From positions 1 through 64,000 of the forward strand of contig CANRNJ010000013.1 in NCBI GenBank assembly GCA_947631955.1: DNA of 64,000 bases. Reading direction: 5' to 3'. Source of the stretch: an uncultured Lachnospiraceae bacterium (GTDB lineage: Bacteria > Bacillota > Clostridia > Lachnospirales > Lachnospiraceae). The notes beneath the pieces are model-generated. The model was not told the origin of the DNA and ran no database searches. It saw only the letters and a program-made list of their open reading frames with translations. Position 1 is the stretch's first letter; every line of letters begins with the position of its first letter. The position numbers were made by a program, and so were the translations under genes. Shown in pieces: positions 1-8,570 of this stretch.

Positions 1-993
1 TTCTCAGAGATGGAAGAAAAATATGGTTCACATGTACATATTCTTGACTGGGCATTACATCTTGATGAGGGCACCCCGCACATTCATGAGCGTCACGTTT
101 TTGACTGTAAAAATAAGTACGGGGAACTTTGTCCTCAACAGGAAAAGGCATTGGAAGAATTAGGAATACCATTGCCTAATCCAGACAAGAAAAAAGGCAG
201 GAACAACAATCGCAAGCAGACCTTTGACACAGAATGTAGGAAGATGCTTTTTCGCATTTGCGAAAAACATAATCTTCATTTGCAGAAAGAACCAAGCTAT
301 GGCGGCAGAGCATATCTGGAGAAACAGGATTTTATCATTGAAAAACAGAAGGAAGTACTCTTTGAACAACGAGAAATCCTAGCCGGAACCGCACGAGCCA
401 TAGAAGAATGCGAGGGAAAACTCCGGCAGGCAGAAAACGCCATATCCCAAAGGGAAAATGTGATTGAGAAGCAGGATATGTTGATTGCAGAGAAAAACGC
501 TGAAATCATGGAAAAACATTCTGCGCTTGAAGAAGTTACAATGAAACTTGCAGAGGTGGAAACGCTGGCTGACGAAGTGGCGGAGCAGGCATATGAAAAA
601 GCCTGTGAGGTCGTTGCCGATACCGTTCGGGCAGAGACGCGGAAAGAGGACATGAAAATCCTTGATGATTATTCAAAATGGCTTTCTGCACCGGAACGTA
701 TCGATGATAAAAAGCTGCGGAACTACGCCGTCAAATGTCTGGCGATATTAAAGGAAAAATTCGTGAAATCTACAAAGGGTATCAATCTGCTTCAGGGGTT
801 GGATAAAATCACAAAAACTTTGCAGGAGCCTGAAAAGAAAAACGAAAATCTCAGACAAGTCAAAGAAAAAGCAAGAGAATCTATTAGGGAAAGGCTTGCA
901 AGGGGAAAAACAGAGGCAGACCGGATAAACCGGGAGCAGATGCAATGTGAAGGAAAGATAAAGCTAACAACTAAAAAGGATATGGAACTATAA
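1..993 (+). CDS. MobV/Pre-type plasmid mobilisation relaxase, 5' end cut by window
   Basis: The frame is open from the first base, so the true start lies upstream; 330 residues are visible. Near the visible N-terminus is the histidine motif HLDEGTPHIH, typical of the third motif of MobV (Mob/Pre) relaxases, which nick DNA at oriT to start conjugative mobilisation. The rest is a long charged coiled coil (about residues 100-200) with a Lys/Arg-rich tail, also usual for this family. The missing N-terminus should hold the other catalytic motifs. It lies directly upstream of excisionase and integrase genes, so it is probably the last mobilisation gene of an integrated element. The family call is fairly safe; whether the relaxase is intact cannot be judged. 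Confidence 0.8.
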   Translation, partial: FSEMEEKYGSHVHILDWALHLDEGTPHIHERHVFDCKNKYGELCPQQEKALEELGIPLPNPDKKKGRNNNRKQTFDTECRKMLFRICEKHNLHLQKEPSYGGRAYLEKQDFIIEKQKEVLFEQREILAGTARAIEECEGKLRQAENAISQRENVIEKQDMLIAEKNAEIMEKHSALEEVTMKLAEVETLADEVAEQAYEKACEVVADTVRAETRKEDMKILDDYSKWLSAPERIDDKKLRNYAVKCLAILKEKFVKSTKGINLLQGLDKITKTLQEPEKKNENLRQVKEKARESIRERLARGKTEADRINREQMQCEGKIKLTTKKDMEL

Positions 994-1051
994 AGCATTT
1001 GCTTTTCTTTTTAAGAAATGGCAGGTGCTTTTTATTTCGGAAAGGAATGGT

Positions 1052-1270
1052 ATGAATATTGATGAAAAAAATTATTCCGATATTCCTGTCTGGCACAGAT
1101 ACACGCTGACTATTGAGGAAGCGGCCGGATATTATCATATCGGTGAAGGGAAGCTGCGGATGCTGATTGATACGCATCCCAATGAAGATTTTTATGTGAT
1201 GAATGGGAACAGAGCGTTGATTAAGCGTGAAAAATTTGAGAAGTATCTGGATCACGCATCTGCTGTATAA
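1052..1270 (+). CDS. Tn916-type excisionase (Xis-like)
   Basis: A 72-residue protein with the segment RYTLTIEEAAGYYHIGEGKL followed by MNGNRALIKREKFEKYLD, the winged-helix DNA-binding layout of Tn916 Xis. Such proteins bend DNA at the element ends and steer the integrase towards excision. The ATG at 1052 is chosen because AAAGGA lies 5 bases upstream; an in-frame GTG at 1025 has no ribosome binding site. It sits between the relaxase and the integrase, as in Tn916-family elements, and a hairpin terminator separates it from the integrase gene. Confidence 0.85.
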   Translation: MNIDEKNYSDIPVWHRYTLTIEEAAGYYHIGEGKLRMLIDTHPNEDFYVMNGNRALIKREKFEKYLDHASAV

Positions 1271-1334
1271 GAATTTCCAAACAGGGAAACGGTAAAGAAC
1301 GGCAGATTACCTGTATCCTATGATTAAGCTGTAC

Positions 1335-1390
1335 GGAGAGCCAAATTTGTGATACTATGATATTGCAAGTCTGGCTCTCCTTTTTATTTT
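1335..1390 (+). terminator. Hairpin terminator between xis and int
   Basis: A perfect 9-bp stem (GGAGAGCCA at 1335-1343 with TGGCTCTCC at 1372-1380) is followed at once by TTTTTATTTT. It lies between the excisionase stop and the integrase start, so it should reduce read-through into the integrase gene. Confidence 0.75.
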
Positions 1391-1405
1391 GAAAGGAGAG
1401 ATTCG

Positions 1406-2605
1406 ATGAGTGAAAAAAGGAGAGATAATCGCAATCGCATTCTGCGTGAGGGCGAGTATCAGCGTACAGATGGGAGGTATCGATTCCGCTATATTGACGA
1501 AGATGGAAAAGAGAAAAATGTCTACAGCTGGCGTTTGGACAGAAATGATCCGATGCCAAAGGGAAAAAAGAGAGAACTTTCGCTGAGAGAAAAAGAAAAG
1601 CAGATTGAAGCGGATTTGTTCGATCATATCGTAACTAATGGCGGCAATTATACGGTTCTCGAATTGGTGGAGAAATATGTGTCTTTGAAAACAGGTGTCC
1701 GTCACAATACGGCTGCCGGATATAAAACAGTCATCAATATCCTGAAAAAAGAAGCTTTCGGAAAGCTGCGTATCGATAAGGTTCGCCTGTCAGATGCAAA
1801 GGCATGGCTCATAAAGCTTCAGCAGATAGATGGCAGAGGATACAGCTCTATTCATTCTATCCGTGGCGTACTTAGACCGGCATTTCAGATGGCGGTGGAT
1901 GATGACCTGATCCGTAAGAATCCATTCGGATTTGAACTGGCATCCGTGATCGTCAACGATTCCGTAACAAGAGAAGCGATCACCCGGAAACAGGAGCGGG
2001 ATTTGCTTCGGTTTATCAGGGAAGATAAGCATTTCAGCAGATATTATGACGCAATCTATATTCTCTTTCATACAGGACTCCGCATCTCAGAGTTCTGCGG
2101 ATTGACAATACCGGATATTGATTTTGAGGAAATGCGTATCAAGGTAGACCACCAGTTACAACGCACATCACAGATGAGATATGTGATCGAGGAGCCGAAA
2201 ACGGAAAGCGGCGTTCGCTATGTTCCTATGACGGAGGAAGTGGCAGCATGTTTTCACAGGTTTATTGCCAAACGGGAGACGCCTAAAGTGGAGCCTATGG
2301 TAGACGGCTATGCCCGGTTCCTGTGTCTGGACAAGAATGATATGCCGATGGTTGCCTTACACTGGGAGAAGTATCTGGAACATATCATTGAAAAGTATAA
2401 TAAGATTTATCGTATCCAGATGCCGAAGGTAACTCCTCATGTATGCAGACACACTTTCTGCTCCAATATGGCGAAATCGGGAATGAACCCCAAAACCTTA
2501 CAGTACATCATGGGACATTCAGACATCAGTGTAACGCTGAATACTTATACTCATGTAAGTTTTGATGATGCGAAGGAGGAACTGCGCCGGGTAGCAAACG
2601 ACTGA
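1406..2605 (+). CDS. int: Tn916-family tyrosine recombinase (integrase)
   Basis: A 399-residue phage-integrase-type recombinase. The N-terminus (MSEKRRDNRNRIL) resembles the arm-binding domain of Tn916 Int. The catalytic set is complete: R226 (TGLRISEF), K265 (EPKTESG), H345xxR348 (TPHVCRHTF), H371 (GHSD) and nucleophile Y381 (NTYTHV). It should integrate and excise the element whose end lies just downstream. The start has a good ribosome binding site (GAAAGGAGA). Gene order relaxase, xis, int and the full active site suggest a mobile or recently mobile element. The length equals that of close relatives, so there is no sign of truncation. Confidence 0.95.
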   Translation: MSEKRRDNRNRILREGEYQRTDGRYRFRYIDEDGKEKNVYSWRLDRNDPMPKGKKRELSLREKEKQIEADLFDHIVTNGGNYTVLELVEKYVSLKTGVRHNTAAGYKTVINILKKEAFGKLRIDKVRLSDAKAWLIKLQQIDGRGYSSIHSIRGVLRPAFQMAVDDDLIRKNPFGFELASVIVNDSVTREAITRKQERDLLRFIREDKHFSRYYDAIYILFHTGLRISEFCGLTIPDIDFEEMRIKVDHQLQRTSQMRYVIEEPKTESGVRYVPMTEEVAACFHRFIAKRETPKVEPMVDGYARFLCLDKNDMPMVALHWEKYLEHIIEKYNKIYRIQMPKVTPHVCRHTFCSNMAKSGMNPKTLQYIMGHSDISVTLNTYTHVSFDDAKEELRRVAND

Positions 2606-2611
2606 AAAACT

Positions 2612-2741
2612 CATTGGTAAAGCGTTTCCTTTTACCAATGAATTTACCAATTTTGCAGGGACAAATATGAGAAAGTATAAGACGATTTGAGAAAATACTT
2701 TGGAAAGACGTCATTTGAGGATCGCTTACAACCCTGCAAAA
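2612..2741. other. Probable element end / attachment-site region
   Basis: The stretch between the integrase stop and the phosphatase start is rich in short inverted repeats: CATTGGTAAA (2612-2621) with TTTACCAATG (2631-2640) and another TTTACCAA at 2643-2650; TTTTGCAGGG (2651-2660) with CCCTGCAAAA (2732-2741); and AAAGTAT (2672-2678) with ATACTTT (2695-2701). This is the layout expected at the int-proximal end of a tyrosine-recombinase element. The exact core cannot be set because the other end lies outside the window. Confidence 0.45.
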
Positions 2742-2788
2742 TCAAGCATTTGAGAAGAAACACAGGACTTATAAGGAGTTGCAGGAAA

Positions 2789-3244
2789 ATGATAAAAATA
2801 CTATTCGTCTGCCACGGCAACATCTGCCGTTCCCCAATGGCCCAGTTCGTTCTCCAGAAGATGGTGGACGAAGCCGGACTTTCCGGCCGTTTCTACATAG
2901 ACTCCGCGGCCACCAGTACGGAGGAGATCGGCAACGGCATCCATTACGGGACGATGCAGATTTTCAGGCAGCATCATATTCCATGCACGGGACACAGGGC
3001 GCGTCAGATGACGCGGCATGACTATGAAGAATACGATCATCTGATCGGCATGGACGATGCCAATATCCGGAATATGTTAAGGATTGTGGGCTCAGATCCG
3101 ATGCACAAGATCCATAAACTTTTAGAGTACGCCGGCAGCAGCAGGGCGATAGCGGATCCGTGGTACACGGGAGAGTTTGATGTGACTTATGCGGATGTTC
3201 TGGAGGGGTGTCAGGCTCTTTTTGATTTTTTGACTACTCATTGA
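2789..3244 (+). CDS. Low-molecular-weight protein-tyrosine phosphatase
   Basis: A 151-residue protein beginning MIKILFVCHGNICRSPMAQ, with the P-loop C8-x5-R14 at the N-terminus and the general acid D123 in the DPWY segment, both diagnostic of the LMW-PTP family (Wzb/YwlE-like). It removes phosphate from tyrosine or arginine residues of cytoplasmic proteins. ATG 2789 is preferred because AGGAG lies 10 bases upstream; the frame also runs back to about 2687, but that extension resembles no family N-terminus and falls in the likely attachment region. The mobile element ends just upstream, so its original promoter may have been displaced. Confidence 0.9.
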   Translation: MIKILFVCHGNICRSPMAQFVLQKMVDEAGLSGRFYIDSAATSTEEIGNGIHYGTMQIFRQHHIPCTGHRARQMTRHDYEEYDHLIGMDDANIRNMLRIVGSDPMHKIHKLLEYAGSSRAIADPWYTGEFDVTYADVLEGCQALFDFLTTH

Positions 3245-3337
3245 TCTGAGGATGGAGAGCGTCGGACGCAGCATCAAAAAGCGGCGGATAAACGGGCGGT
3301 CTTGGTATTCCATGCAGACGGGAGCAAGAGAAAATTT

Positions 3338-3383
3338 GGACGGCAGAGCAAAACCGGGAGGTACGGGCTGCGGTCCTTTTTTT
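3338..3383 (+). terminator. Rho-independent terminator after the phosphatase gene
   Basis: GGACGGCAG (3338-3346) pairs with CTGCGGTCC (3368-3376) with one mismatch, followed by seven T residues. It separates the phosphatase gene from the two-component operon. Confidence 0.55.
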
Positions 3384-3397
3384 GTTTGGGAAGTACG

Positions 3398-3463
3398 AAG
3401 AATACATCAAATCCGCCGTTTATGACATTTTTAAAGATTGTGAATCTGTTTTGCCGATATATA
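3398..3463 (+). promoter_or_regulatory. Putative LytTR operator and promoter of the first regulator gene
   Basis: AAGAATACATC (3398-3408) and TTTATGACATT (3419-3429) form an imperfect direct repeat with a 21-bp offset. A -10-like TATATA (3458-3463), inside TGCCGATATATAT, starts 39 bp after the second repeat. The same geometry occurs before four other genes in this window. LytTR regulators are known to bind 9-10 bp direct repeats about two helical turns apart. This is the weakest pair, matching mainly at the ACAT core. Confidence 0.5.
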
Positions 3464-3505
3464 TTCAGATAGGGTTTAAATACAGATAAGTGAGGAGATG
3501 AGCGG

Positions 3506-4243
3506 ATGCTGGCGGTTGCCATATGTGACGACGCAATCTTGGACTGCTGCAGTCTGGAACGGGAAATAAAGGATATTTTAGAGGATATGGGCGTTCCGTA
3601 TACGATAAAACAGTTTCATCAGGGAGAAGATCTGTTAAAAGCGGTCGAGGGTTTTGACATTATCTTTCTGGATATCATGATGCGCGGGTTAGACGGCATG
3701 AGGACGGCGCGGCTTTTGAGGAAAAGCAGTTTTGACAGGATGATCGTTTTTGTATCTTCCAGCAGAAAGTTCGTGATGGAGGCTTTTGAGGTGGAAGCGT
3801 TTCACTATCTGACCAAACCTGTAGACCGGCTCAAACTGGAAAACACGCTGAAACGGGCATGTTCAAAATCAGAGCGCAGTCTTGAAGAGTTTATCATCAT
3901 CAGCAAAGATCGGCAGAATAAAAAAATATGGCTCAAAGACATTTTCTATTTTGAGGTCCGTGGACGGATCGTCTATGTGCACAGCAGAAACGGTATATTT
4001 GACTATTACGGGCAGATCGGGGAACTGGAGCGGAATTTGAGCAGCCGGGGATTTTTCCGGTGCCATAAAAGTTTCTTGATTAATCTAAGCTGTGTGGACA
4101 CATATGACCATGAGGCGGTCACGCTCGATAACGGGGAAAAGATCGTGATAGCAAAAAGAAGGTATGAGGCGTTTGGCAGTAAGTTTTTGGATCATGTAAA
4201 AGAAAACGGAGGTCATGGAAAGTGTCGGCAGCGGCTGCAATGA
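3506..4243 (+). CDS. LytTR-family response regulator (first system)
   Basis: A 245-residue AgrA/LytR-type regulator. The receiver domain (about 1-115) has the acidic pair D8/D9, phospho-acceptor D56 (FLDIMM) and K104 (TKPVD). The LytTR DNA-binding domain follows (about 135-235), with the typical FFRCHKSFLINL segment. The start is supported by GAGGAG upstream. The 3' end overlaps the kinase gene by 22 bases, so the two are translationally coupled. The repeat pair at 3398-3429 suggests autoregulation. The signal sensed by the partner kinase is unknown; no AgrD-like peptide or AgrB gene is seen nearby. Confidence 0.93.
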   Translation: MLAVAICDDAILDCCSLEREIKDILEDMGVPYTIKQFHQGEDLLKAVEGFDIIFLDIMMRGLDGMRTARLLRKSSFDRMIVFVSSSRKFVMEAFEVEAFHYLTKPVDRLKLENTLKRACSKSERSLEEFIIISKDRQNKKIWLKDIFYFEVRGRIVYVHSRNGIFDYYGQIGELERNLSSRGFFRCHKSFLINLSCVDTYDHEAVTLDNGEKIVIAKRRYEAFGSKFLDHVKENGGHGKCRQRLQ

Positions 4244-5589
4244 ATCATCTCTGCTATTGTTTCTGTATTCTGGCGGTATGCCGGGTCTGTTCAAAGTGTT
4301 TAAAAAAATATGCGGTCAACCGGATCGTGTTTACGGCGGTCTCCCTGTGCGGAGGACTTTGTTTAAACGGTTTCATGGGATGGGGCATCATACCGTATAT
4401 CAGCATCTTATTCGGCGACGTGCTGTTCGTATGCTGGGTGGCCGCAGCTTTTAGAGAAACGACGGCAAAAAAGGTCCTGACTGCGGCGGTCCTTATCACC
4501 GTTAAAACGCTTGTCTGCAATTTCGCGGATTCTTTTTTTACCGTTCTGTATTTGGCGGCGGGACATGTGATCACCAATGGGAAAATGATATCCACCACTT
4601 TTACGGAGGGCGGTATCTTGGGCGGCATCGCTTTTCTTACGGGAGCGGCCGTACTGTTGGGGCTGCAAAAATCTCTTTGTGAAATACTGGAACAGGAAAC
4701 ACAGGTCTGGTATTCTTTGCTGTCAAAACTGCTTTTTCTGCTTGTCGTGATCGTGGAGGTGGTAAACTGGGGGATCTCCAACGGAATCGTCACGGTGTCA
4801 AACTATCACAGCGGAAATTATCTTGGCATTTACTACGACCAGATCTTCAGTTATACCGCCGTATGTCTTTTGACAGCGTTGGCGATGTGCATCGCGGCGG
4901 GTCTGGTCTTTGGGATGCACAGGATCTCCAAGGAGCAGCATAAGACAGGGCAGTACCACGCACAGATCCGGTATTATCAGATGCTCAACGAGCAGTTTTC
5001 ACAAATGGAGAGGCTGCGCCACGATATGAAAAATCATGTGTTTTCCCTTTATGGTTTGTGGAAGGGAAAAGAATGGGATAAAATGGGTCGTTATCTGGCA
5101 GCCATGGCGGAGAGCGGAAGCATCGATACAAGCGACGACGTAACGGGAAGCCGGTCGGTGGACGCCCTGCTTTACCAGAAAAGGAAGCAGGCGGAGCGGT
5201 CGGGAATCCGTTTCATATCGGATGTGAGTATCCCTAAGGAGTGCACGGTCAACGAATTTGATCTGTGCGTCCTGTTCGGCAACATTCTGGACAACGCGTT
5301 GAATGAGTGTAACAGAATGGGCGCGCTCCCGGATCGTTTTGTCAGGATCGCGGCATACCGGATCAAAAAATGTCTGCTGATTGCCGCGGGCAACAGTACG
5401 GACAGGAAAAGTGAAAAGGAAATAAAAAAGGGGATCGGGTATCTGAACATGGAAGAAACCGTGCGCAGGTATAACGGAACGCTTCAGATCAGGGTGGAAG
5501 ACGGCAGATTTGAAATCGATATCCTGTTACCGTTTTCCGACGGATGTAACGTCAGACAGACCGATTATGACGGAAACGTCAGCGAATGA
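4222..5589 (+). CDS. Membrane GHKL sensor histidine kinase (AgrC-like, first system)
   Basis: A 455-residue kinase. The N-terminal 235 residues form about six hydrophobic segments. A coiled region leads to the phospho-acceptor motif RLRHDMKNH (H267) and a GHKL ATPase domain with the N-box FGNILDNALNEC (about 351-362) and a short G-box region near GIGYLNM. This is the HPK10 layout used for peptide or envelope sensing. GTG 4222 is chosen because GGAGG lies 9 bases upstream; ATG 4240, overlapping the regulator stop, is an alternative. It should phosphorylate the upstream LytTR regulator. The ligand is unknown. Confidence 0.9.
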   Translation: MSAAAAMNHLCYCFCILAVCRVCSKCLKKYAVNRIVFTAVSLCGGLCLNGFMGWGIIPYISILFGDVLFVCWVAAAFRETTAKKVLTAAVLITVKTLVCNFADSFFTVLYLAAGHVITNGKMISTTFTEGGILGGIAFLTGAAVLLGLQKSLCEILEQETQVWYSLLSKLLFLLVVIVEVVNWGISNGIVTVSNYHSGNYLGIYYDQIFSYTAVCLLTALAMCIAAGLVFGMHRISKEQHKTGQYHAQIRYYQMLNEQFSQMERLRHDMKNHVFSLYGLWKGKEWDKMGRYLAAMAESGSIDTSDDVTGSRSVDALLYQKRKQAERSGIRFISDVSIPKECTVNEFDLCVLFGNILDNALNECNRMGALPDRFVRIAAYRIKKCLLIAAGNSTDRKSEKEIKKGIGYLNMEETVRRYNGTLQIRVEDGRFEIDILLPFSDGCNVRQTDYDGNVSE

Positions 5590-5609
5590 CCGGAGAGCGG
5601 CGATATAGA
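5543..5609 (+). promoter_or_regulatory. Putative LytTR operator and promoter of the coiled-coil gene
   Basis: GATGTAACGTC (5543-5553) and ATTATGACGGA (5564-5574) are offset by 21 bp inside the 3' end of the kinase gene. CGATATAGAT follows, with its -10-like TATAGA at 5604-5609, 40 bp after the start of the second repeat. The -10 context is identical to that before the second regulator gene (CGATATAGAT at 25527-25536). A second -10-like TATACT lies at 5634-5639. The repeats match only partly, so the call rests largely on shared geometry. Confidence 0.4.
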
Positions 5610-5655
5610 TTTTAAAGAGGACTTGCCTGTCCGTATACTGAAAGGAGATGTCAGG

Positions 5656-6174
5656 ATGAATACGAAAACAATGGAAGGACTTGTGGGAGCAAGAATGAAT
5701 ATGGAAATGGCCAATACGCCGCTGCGGGCCTTTAAGGAAGCAAGGCGTAAGGGCGATACCGCGGCAATGGAGCGGGCAATGGGCTATGTGAATGATTTGT
5801 CGGATCAGGCGCAGGAGTACAAGGCCGAAGCTGACAAAGGCATGTCGGAAGATGCAGAGGATTCCAGAGAAAAGGCCAAACTGGAGCGCGAGGAGGCTGT
5901 CCGGAAACGCAGAGAGGAACGCGAAAGATCAGAAGAAAAAATCAAAGAGGACAGAGAGAAACGCAAGGACGGTCCTGTGGATCAGGTTGAGATCAGCGGG
6001 GACGGCAGAGCCTTACAGAAGGAAGCGTCAGCGGACGAAATGCCGGATGGAAAGGAGCCGGGCGCCGATGCGGCGGCAAGAGAACCGGTCATCTATACAA
6101 GATCGGGCACGGCGGATACAGCGGCCGCCCCGGTTCAGGGAACCAAGGGCGTATCGGTAGACTGTTCCGTATAG
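5656..6174 (+). CDS. Charged coiled-coil protein of unknown function next to the LytTR system
   Basis: A 172-residue protein with no recognised enzymatic domain. Residues about 15-60 are helical (NTPLRAFKEARRKGD...), and about 70-115 form a highly charged Glu/Arg/Lys coiled coil; the C-terminal third is low complexity, rich in Ala, Asp and Gly. No signal peptide or membrane segment is visible. AAAGGAG lies 8 bases before ATG 5656. It directly follows the kinase gene and has its own LytTR-like operator. The second LytTR system also has a charged coiled-coil neighbour. Its 3' end overlaps the convergent patB-like gene by 40 bases. Confidence 0.8.
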   Translation: MNTKTMEGLVGARMNMEMANTPLRAFKEARRKGDTAAMERAMGYVNDLSDQAQEYKAEADKGMSEDAEDSREKAKLEREEAVRKRREERERSEEKIKEDREKRKDGPVDQVEISGDGRALQKEASADEMPDGKEPGADAAAREPVIYTRSGTADTAAAPVQGTKGVSVDCSV

Positions 6175-7334
6175 GAAAGGTATTTTAAAACGCCTGTTTC
6201 CAATCTTGCAAGGCCTTCCGCCAGAGCAGCCTTGGGGCAGGCGATATTCAGCCGCAGGAAGGATCTGCCGGACGCTCCGTACTGAGCGCCGCCGGAAACA
6301 TACAGGCCGGTTTCCCTGCGCAGGAAGGTCTGCAGTTTTTCGGAGTCCGCGCACAGACTGCCGCAGTCGATCCATAATAGATAGGTCGCTTCCGACGGAA
6401 CAAGCTTCAGCATGGGAAGATGTTCTTTCAGGAACATACCCACTGTTTTTTTATTCTCATACAGATAAACGCGCAGAGCATCGAGCCAAGGTCCGCCTTT
6501 GGTAAAAGCGGCGACGGCGGCGGGGATGGCAAAAGAGTTCGGCTCCGCTGCCTCGTCGGTATTTAATCCGCGGTTTACTTTATGGCGGATATAGGGATCG
6601 GGCACGCAGACAGCGGCGGTCTGCAGACCGGCAAGATTAAATGTTTTGGTCGGCGCAATGCAGGTGATGCTGTTATTGCGGCACTCTTCATTTACCGAAG
6701 CGAAGGGCACATATTCTCTGCCGGGATCGGTGAGATCACAGTGGATCTCATCCGACACCACAAGGACATGGTGCTTGGAAGCGAGATGGCCGATGCGTGC
6801 CAGTGTCTGGGCGTCCCAGATCTTCCCCACAGGATTATGGGGGTTGCAGAGGATCATCATGTTGGTCTGCGGATCCGCCATTTTTTCTTCCAGATCGCCG
6901 TAGTCAATGGCATAGCCGCGGCCGTCATATACAAGGGGACTTTCCAGAACGTTTCTTCCATTGTTGACAATGGAGTTAAAGAAGATGTTATAAACGGGCG
7001 TCTGGATCAGCACGTTTTCGCCCACGGTCGTCATTTTGCGCACAATGGAGGACAGCGCCGGAACGACGCCGGTACAGAAGATCAGCCAGTCTTTTTCCAT
7101 GGAAAAGTGATGTCTTGTCTTCCACCAATCCCGGATGGCATCATACCATTCGTCCGGCACGATGCTGTAACCGAAGACGCCGTGCGCGAGGCGTTTTGCA
7201 AGCGCTTCCTGAATTTCGGGAGCGGTCTGAAAATCCATATCGGCCACCCACATGGGCAGTTCGTTTTCGGCCACGTCCCATTTCAACGAACCTGTGCCGC
7301 GTCTGTTGACGACGGTATCAAAATCATAAGCCAT
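6135..7334 (-). CDS. PatB/MalY-type PLP-dependent C-S lyase / aminotransferase
   Basis: A 399-residue fold-type I PLP enzyme of the MalY/PatB family, which cleaves cystathionine or cysteine to pyruvate, ammonia and a thiol. Visible landmarks are WVADMDF near the N-terminus, ILCNPHNPVGK, SDEIHCDL and the PLP lysine in PTKTFNLAGLQ. GGAGG precedes the ATG at 7334. That ATG overlaps the stop of the upstream DUF3737 gene (TGATG), so the two are translationally coupled. The last 40 bases overlap, tail to tail, with the coiled-coil gene. Methionine/cysteine metabolism is likely; the exact substrate is not readable. Confidence 0.9.
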   Translation of the reverse strand: MAYDFDTVVNRRGTGSLKWDVAENELPMWVADMDFQTAPEIQEALAKRLAHGVFGYSIVPDEWYDAIRDWWKTRHHFSMEKDWLIFCTGVVPALSSIVRKMTTVGENVLIQTPVYNIFFNSIVNNGRNVLESPLVYDGRGYAIDYGDLEEKMADPQTNMMILCNPHNPVGKIWDAQTLARIGHLASKHHVLVVSDEIHCDLTDPGREYVPFASVNEECRNNSITCIAPTKTFNLAGLQTAAVCVPDPYIRHKVNRGLNTDEAAEPNSFAIPAAVAAFTKGGPWLDALRVYLYENKKTVGMFLKEHLPMLKLVPSEATYLLWIDCGSLCADSEKLQTFLRRETGLYVSGGAQYGASGRSFLRLNIACPKAALAEGLARLETGVLKYLSYTEQSTDTPLVP

Positions 7335-8257
7335 CAGCCCGCCTCCTGTTTCGTCTGGTCGCGGCATACGATAAGGGTCTTGGACGGATCGACTTTATCT
7401 TTTTCGATAATGAGTTCGTCGATGCTGTCCGCCGTGATCGTGCCGCCGGAAGGATTGATGACGCTGTCAATCCTGCTTGTAATATCGGCCTCGACGGTAG
7501 AGTATTCAAAGGCGAGGGTGGTATTGATCAGTTTACAGTTTTTCATCACAAGATTTTCGATATAGCACATTCCCTGAAGGCTTTCGATCGTACAGTTTAT
7601 GAGCGTCAGATCCTTGGCGTTCCATCCCAGATATTCGCCGGAGATAAAGGAATCGTACACGGTGACGTTTTCGCTGTTCCAGAAGGAGTCTTTGGACAGA
7701 AGTTTGGAGTTGTGGATCTCCACATCTTTGGCTCCGTCAAAAGAGTAGTTGCCGTAGAGGGACAGATTTTTCACCTGCACGCCGGAGCAGTTCATAGCAA
7801 AATAATCGCCTTTTGCCGTCACGTTTTCCAAGACGATGTTTGAACAGTTCCACAGGGTTTCCGCGGCGTTGGAAAAGGACACGTTCCTCAGAGAAAGGTC
7901 ATTGCAGCGGCGGAAATTTTTCGGGGCTTCAATCAGGCAGTCTTCGACTTTGATGTGATCGGTATACCAGACGCCTGCGCGCGCCATGTCGAACCATGTG
8001 CAGTCCTTGGCGTAGATGTTCTCGGAATACCAAAGGGGATATTTCCATTTGAACATGCATCCGTAGAGCTGAATGTCCGCGCTTTCTTTGAGGGGCGATT
8101 CCCCGTCGTCAAAGATGGTGTCGTACAGGACAAGACTGCGTCCGCCGAACAGCGGGCGTTCTCCCGTATAAAATGCCTGACGGATCTCCTTAGGGGCCGC
8201 GGCATCTGTTTCAGTTTCGTTTTGGAAAGTTTGATTTCTGTTGTTTTCTATGCTCAT
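7334..8257 (-). CDS. DUF3737 family protein, right-handed beta-helix
   Basis: A 307-residue protein matching DUF3737: a run of short repeats such as LYGCMFKWKYPLWYS, NVSFSNAAETLWNC and LTLINCTIESLQGM that predicts a pectate-lyase-like parallel beta-helix. The N-terminal segment QAFYTGERPLFGGR is typical of the family. There is no signal peptide, so a cytoplasmic place is likely. Start ATG 8257 is chosen over an upstream in-frame ATG at 8287 because the protein then begins MSIENN and fits the promoter at 8334-8362. It is coupled to the PatB-like gene. Function unknown; sugar or glycan binding is only a guess from the fold. Confidence 0.85.
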   Translation of the reverse strand: MSIENNRNQTFQNETETDAAAPKEIRQAFYTGERPLFGGRSLVLYDTIFDDGESPLKESADIQLYGCMFKWKYPLWYSENIYAKDCTWFDMARAGVWYTDHIKVEDCLIEAPKNFRRCNDLSLRNVSFSNAAETLWNCSNIVLENVTAKGDYFAMNCSGVQVKNLSLYGNYSFDGAKDVEIHNSKLLSKDSFWNSENVTVYDSFISGEYLGWNAKDLTLINCTIESLQGMCYIENLVMKNCKLINTTLAFEYSTVEADITSRIDSVINPSGGTITADSIDELIIEKDKVDPSKTLIVCRDQTKQEAG

Positions 8258-8333
8258 TTTCAGTACCTGTCTTGAAGGGCATCGCAATGCTCTTTCAAAG
8301 ATTTCCTCTGTTTTCTATATTTTATTCGTTCCT

Positions 8334-8362
8334 ATCATACCGCATCCGCGCAGAAATAGCAA
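8334..8362 (-). promoter_or_regulatory. Promoter of the DUF3737-patB operon
   Basis: On the minus strand, TTGCTA (plus-strand 8357-8362) and TATGAT (8334-8339) are separated by 17 bp, about 75 bp before the DUF3737 start. The rest of the 420-bp gap to pstS is AT-rich, with a 13-bp tandem duplication (8383-8395 and 8396-8408) and no gene. Confidence 0.5.
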
Positions 8363-8570
8363 ATGGGTATTCCAAAGAAATTTATCAAGGAAATCTATCA
8401 AGGAAATCCCACCGCTTATTTTCCGTCCGGCTTCTGCATGATAAGCGGATATGGACAAAAGGGTCCGGCATAGATTGTAAGAAAAAGGAAAGATAAAAAG
8501 AGAAAGATAAGAAAAAAGAAATGTAAGAAAAAGGTAAAAAAAGATTTACAAGCGCATGACCCGGACAGGA

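Noticed and set aside
3506..6174. Classic agr quorum-sensing locus
   Set aside because: Regulator and kinase resemble AgrA/AgrC, but no AgrB-like membrane peptidase or AgrD-like propeptide frame was found nearby on either strand.
8383..8408. 13-bp tandem duplication (TATCAAGGAAATC twice) before the DUF3737 promoter
   Set aside because: Only two copies, no dyad symmetry, and outside the promoter; likely simple slippage.
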